DNA from: an archaeon
GTDB lineage: Archaea > Asgardarchaeota > Hermodarchaeia > Hermodarchaeales > Hermodarchaeaceae
DNA length: 5,292 bases
Assembly (NCBI GenBank): GCA_016550395.1
Contig: JABXGY010000203.1
Coordinates: forward strand, 1-5,292
Direction: 5' to 3'
Of the stretch, positions 2,818-5,292 are shown piece by piece. How positions within the stretch are numbered: the stretch's first letter is position 1; every line of letters begins with the position of its first letter. The position numbers were made by a program, and so were the translations under genes. Below the pieces are notes generated by a model. That model worked only from the letters and a program-made list of their open reading frames with translations, did not search any database and was not told where the DNA came from.

Positions 2818-5292
2818 ATGAAACAATTTCAAAACAGAAGTAATCAATTACGATTACTCCTTTTCGTTGTTTTGTTATCCATTACATCTCTAAGTATTCC
2901 CTACTATTATTCCAATGCAATTCCGATGAGCACAAATAACAGCATTAACCCAGAATCAAATTTGATCTCAACGACAAATGCATTTTCCAAACTGAAATCT
3001 ACACAACTGATTGATAGTCAAGAATATTCCACTCTTAATTTCCTTTTGCCGCAGGAGATGCCTGCAAGCGGGTTATTGAGAAAACCTAGTTTATCACCAT
3101 TGACATATGGAACACCACACAGTCCTATCATTATCACCAGTGATTCTAATTTTGCAACGCAAGCTGGTAATGAAATGTGGCCAGGGAATGGAAGTGCCAG
3201 TAACCCCTATATTATCGAGAGTTTTGATATCGATGTTGCTGGGGGTAATTACGGGGTTCATATCAGTGATACTACGGTGTATTTCATAATCCAGCATTGT
3301 TTCATTCAAAACGCAATCATTGCTTGTATCTTTCTTGAACGAGTCCAAAATGGACAACTATTCAATAATACATGCTATGATTATTCCACTGGTATCCTTC
3401 TCGAAGATTCAGATGATAATCAAGTAATTAAAAACAACTGCACCATGAGCAAATATGGTGGATACGGAATCGATCTTGATGATTCACACTATAACGTGAT
3501 TGCTAATAACACCTGTTCTGACAATGATAGTCGCGGTATCTATCTTTATTGGTCAGATTTTTGTCAGCTAATTAATAACACCTGCTATGCCAATGATAGG
3601 GGTATCATTACAAATGCGGCTGATCACACCACGCTCACTGACAACACCTGTTATAGTAATACCTTACGTGGTATTGTCTTCTGGGGCGGGGATCAGCTAA
3701 CTGTCGCAAATAATACGGTTTACAATACAGGGGCATGGGGGTTTGAAATTGACGGGGTATATGATAGTACCTTCTCTGACAATCTCTGTTACCAAAATAG
3801 TCATGGAATGTACATTGAAGGTAATTCACAAGAAAATCAAATTAGTGATAATACTTGTTATCTTAATGATTACGGCATCTTTCTTAGTGGTTCACGCACC
3901 AACAGTATCGTCAACAATAACTGTAGCGACAATAATCTTGCTGGAATATCTTTGTCTAATTCAGATTCGAATACTTTGAGCGACAATATCTGTGAAACTA
4001 ATCTTGAAAATGGCATTAGCCTTACTAACTCGGATTCTAACACCTTAGAGTACAATAACTGCTCAAGTAACACATTGAATGGCATTCACCTCATTTATTC
4101 TATTTCCAATAGACTGACTGATAACATCTGTCAGGACAGTGATATCGGAATCAATGTGGAATATTCAACGAGTAACGAGCTCAATGATAACTTATGCCAG
4201 GTTAATGATTTTGGTATTTTACTAAACAATTCAAAATTCAGTCAACTCAGTCACAATACCTGTGAATCTAATAGCATCGTAGGCATCCGCCTCTACCAAG
4301 CTAATTCCTCAACTGTTATTTACAACGACGTGAAAATGAATAATATCGGTATTCTCCTCGAAGAATCTGATTCAAACAAGATCTACTATAACACTTTTGA
4401 AGATAACACTTGGTATGGTGTTAGAGTTATAGGATTTTCACATTTCAATCAAATCAAGTGGAACCTCTTACAGACCAATGTAAACAATGCTTTGGACAAC
4501 TGCACCAATAATTTGTTTGATTACAACTATTGGTCCAACTGTACCGGTCCAGATGCTAATTCCGATGGCATTGGAGATATTCCCCATCCGATCCCAGGTT
4601 GGGGGAATAATACTGACCCTCACCCCGCATTGATTTCACCGCTGCCACCAACATGGCTACAACCGCTAGTTAACCAAACCGTTGAATTAGGAACATCTTT
4701 TACCTATGATGTCAATGCTGACGCTATTGCTCCCATGGATACATACTGGATCAACAACACATTCTACTTTGCGATTGATGATAACGGTGTGATTAGCAAC
4801 AAAGGCCTCATACCTGTAGGAACCTATTGGCTACTCATTATTGCAACGAACGTGTATCAAGCCCAACTAACAGGAATTTTCAATGTAACCGTAATCGACA
4901 CTACACCACCCATCTGGCTCGAACAGCCACAAGACTTGGTAATCCTTCATACCCAAGATGTTGCCTACCAAGTTCCCTTACCCTTTGACCTTTCAGGCAT
5001 TTGGTACATCTGGCTTGAAGGAGCTGACACTTCGAGGTTTGATATCAATGAAACCGGATATCTAACCAATACTATGTCACTATCCCCTGGTGTTTACAAT
5101 ATCACAGTAGTTGCTGAAGACCCATATTACAATAAGAATTCTGTAACTTTCTTCATCGATGTAAAAGAATACATTTTCACGGTCCCTGAAGTTCCTTGGG
5201 CAGATATCAATTTCTGGGTTATAATAATCTGCTCCATCATTGGAGGAGTTGTCATACTCTATCTCAGTGTCCTCATCATTATGAGTTTCAGA
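2818..5292 (+). CDS. large secreted NosD-like beta-helix protein with two Ig/cadherin-like modules and a membrane anchor (3' end cut)
   Basis: The frame is open for 825 codons without a stop and runs off the window. Residues 1-34 are a signal peptide (MKQFQNRSNQLRLLLFVVLL, likely cut after SNA34). Residues 102-138 carry the lead-in WPGNGSASNPYIIESFDI that begins many archaeal NosD-like proteins. Residues 150-551 form a right-handed parallel beta-helix of about 17 coils. It is closed by the NosD-type end motif at 568-603 (DYNYWSN, then DANSDGIGDIPHPIPG). Two homologous Ig/cadherin-like modules follow (about 610-693 and 697-784). They share 'F.I..NG.I.N' / 'F.IN.TGYLTN' and 'PVGTYWLLIIATN' / 'SPGVYNITVVAED'. 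Residues 798-824 are a transmembrane helix. The protein is therefore displayed outside the cell. NosD itself helps copper loading of N2O reductase, but no such partner is here and the role is more likely surface adhesion or polysaccharide binding. Sequons are abundant. Only a few residues may be missing, judging by the anchor position. Confidence 0.9.
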   Translation, partial: MKQFQNRSNQLRLLLFVVLLSITSLSIPYYYSNAIPMSTNNSINPESNLISTTNAFSKLKSTQLIDSQEYSTLNFLLPQEMPASGLLRKPSLSPLTYGTPHSPIIITSDSNFATQAGNEMWPGNGSASNPYIIESFDIDVAGGNYGVHISDTTVYFIIQHCFIQNAIIACIFLERVQNGQLFNNTCYDYSTGILLEDSDDNQVIKNNCTMSKYGGYGIDLDDSHYNVIANNTCSDNDSRGIYLYWSDFCQLINNTCYANDRGIITNAADHTTLTDNTCYSNTLRGIVFWGGDQLTVANNTVYNTGAWGFEIDGVYDSTFSDNLCYQNSHGMYIEGNSQENQISDNTCYLNDYGIFLSGSRTNSIVNNNCSDNNLAGISLSNSDSNTLSDNICETNLENGISLTNSDSNTLEYNNCSSNTLNGIHLIYSISNRLTDNICQDSDIGINVEYSTSNELNDNLCQVNDFGILLNNSKFSQLSHNTCESNSIVGIRLYQANSSTVIYNDVKMNNIGILLEESDSNKIYYNTFEDNTWYGVRVIGFSHFNQIKWNLLQTNVNNALDNCTNNLFDYNYWSNCTGPDANSDGIGDIPHPIPGWGNNTDPHPALISPLPPTWLQPLVNQTVELGTSFTYDVNADAIAPMDTYWINNTFYFAIDDNGVISNKGLIPVGTYWLLIIATNVYQAQLTGIFNVTVIDTTPPIWLEQPQDLVILHTQDVAYQVPLPFDLSGIWYIWLEGADTSRFDINETGYLTNTMSLSPGVYNITVVAEDPYYNKNSVTFFIDVKEYIFTVPEVPWADINFWVIIICSIIGGVVILYLSVLIIMSFR
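3298..4470 (+). repeat. coding tandem repeat: beta-helix coils of 22-25 residues with an Asn-X-Cys ladder
   Basis: Each coil follows the pattern N-X-C-(5-8)-G-[IV]-hydrophobic, then a polar turn, then S-x-x-N-x-hydrophobic. The ladder cysteines are residues 161, 186, 208, 233, 256, 278, 324, 347, 369, 392, 415, 438, 460 and 482. V301, V505 and F527 occupy the same rung where Cys is missing. Spacing is 22, 23 or 25. From residue 184 to 525 every coil has Asn two residues before the ladder position. The coils differ in DNA sequence, so the repeat is old rather than a recent slippage product. Confidence 0.85.

Noticed and set aside
3094..4085. Several open frames of 60-87 codons on both strands inside the beta-helix gene
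   Set aside because: They are shadows of the 825-codon frame. Their translations have no coherent domain, start signal or protein-like composition, and the repeat structure of the real frame explains their openness.
3298..4470. Repeated AATAACACCTG-like DNA words considered as a CRISPR array or minisatellite
   Set aside because: They encode the Asn-Asn-Thr-Cys rung of beta-helix coils, vary at synonymous positions and lie inside one long open frame; there are no constant repeats with unique spacers.

Overview
The window looks like archaeal chromosomal DNA, most likely from an Asgard lineage (Thor- or Lokiarchaeota-like). The evidence is indirect. It is AT-rich, with TTTATA/TATATAA-type boxes and Shine-Dalgarno sequences ahead of the genes. 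It encodes large secreted proteins built from a NosD-like right-handed beta-helix plus tandem Ig/cadherin-like modules ending in a membrane anchor, and another secreted protein with a PGF-type C-terminal sorting signal. I recognise these architectures from memory; no search was run.

Layout. (1) 1-213, minus strand: the N-terminal 71 codons of a LUD-domain (lactate-utilisation type) protein, cut by the window edge. (2) 214-653: 440 bp without an intact gene. It holds a possible promoter for the LUD gene, an open stretch resembling the start of a SAM-dependent methyltransferase (probably a relic), an imperfect hairpin, and a 12-bp inverted repeat just before the next gene. (3) 654-1814, plus: a secreted 386-residue protein with a GATase/ThuA-like alpha/beta domain, a fibronectin type III domain and a PGF plus hydrophobic helix plus basic tail. 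Its stop codon lies in the loop of a terminator-like hairpin. (4) 2019-2429, minus, convergent: a 136-residue multi-pass membrane protein. (5) 2430-2817: a 388-bp divergent intergenic region with a promoter facing each way, a leader hairpin and a possible decayed minus-strand mini-gene. (6) 2818-5292 and beyond, plus: a very large secreted beta-helix protein, 825 codons open to the window edge.

The two plus-strand genes both encode cell-surface proteins and the minus-strand gene a membrane protein, so 654-5292 reads as a cell-envelope locus. The genes alternate in strand and each appears to have its own signals, so I see no operon and no direct functional coupling. The most distinctive structure is in the last gene: about 17 beta-helix coils of 22-25 residues, with an almost unbroken Asn-X-Cys ladder (14 stacked cysteines). 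I found no clear evidence of a new defence, mobile or RNA-guided system; there is no CRISPR array, tRNA, rRNA or insertion sequence that I could recognise.
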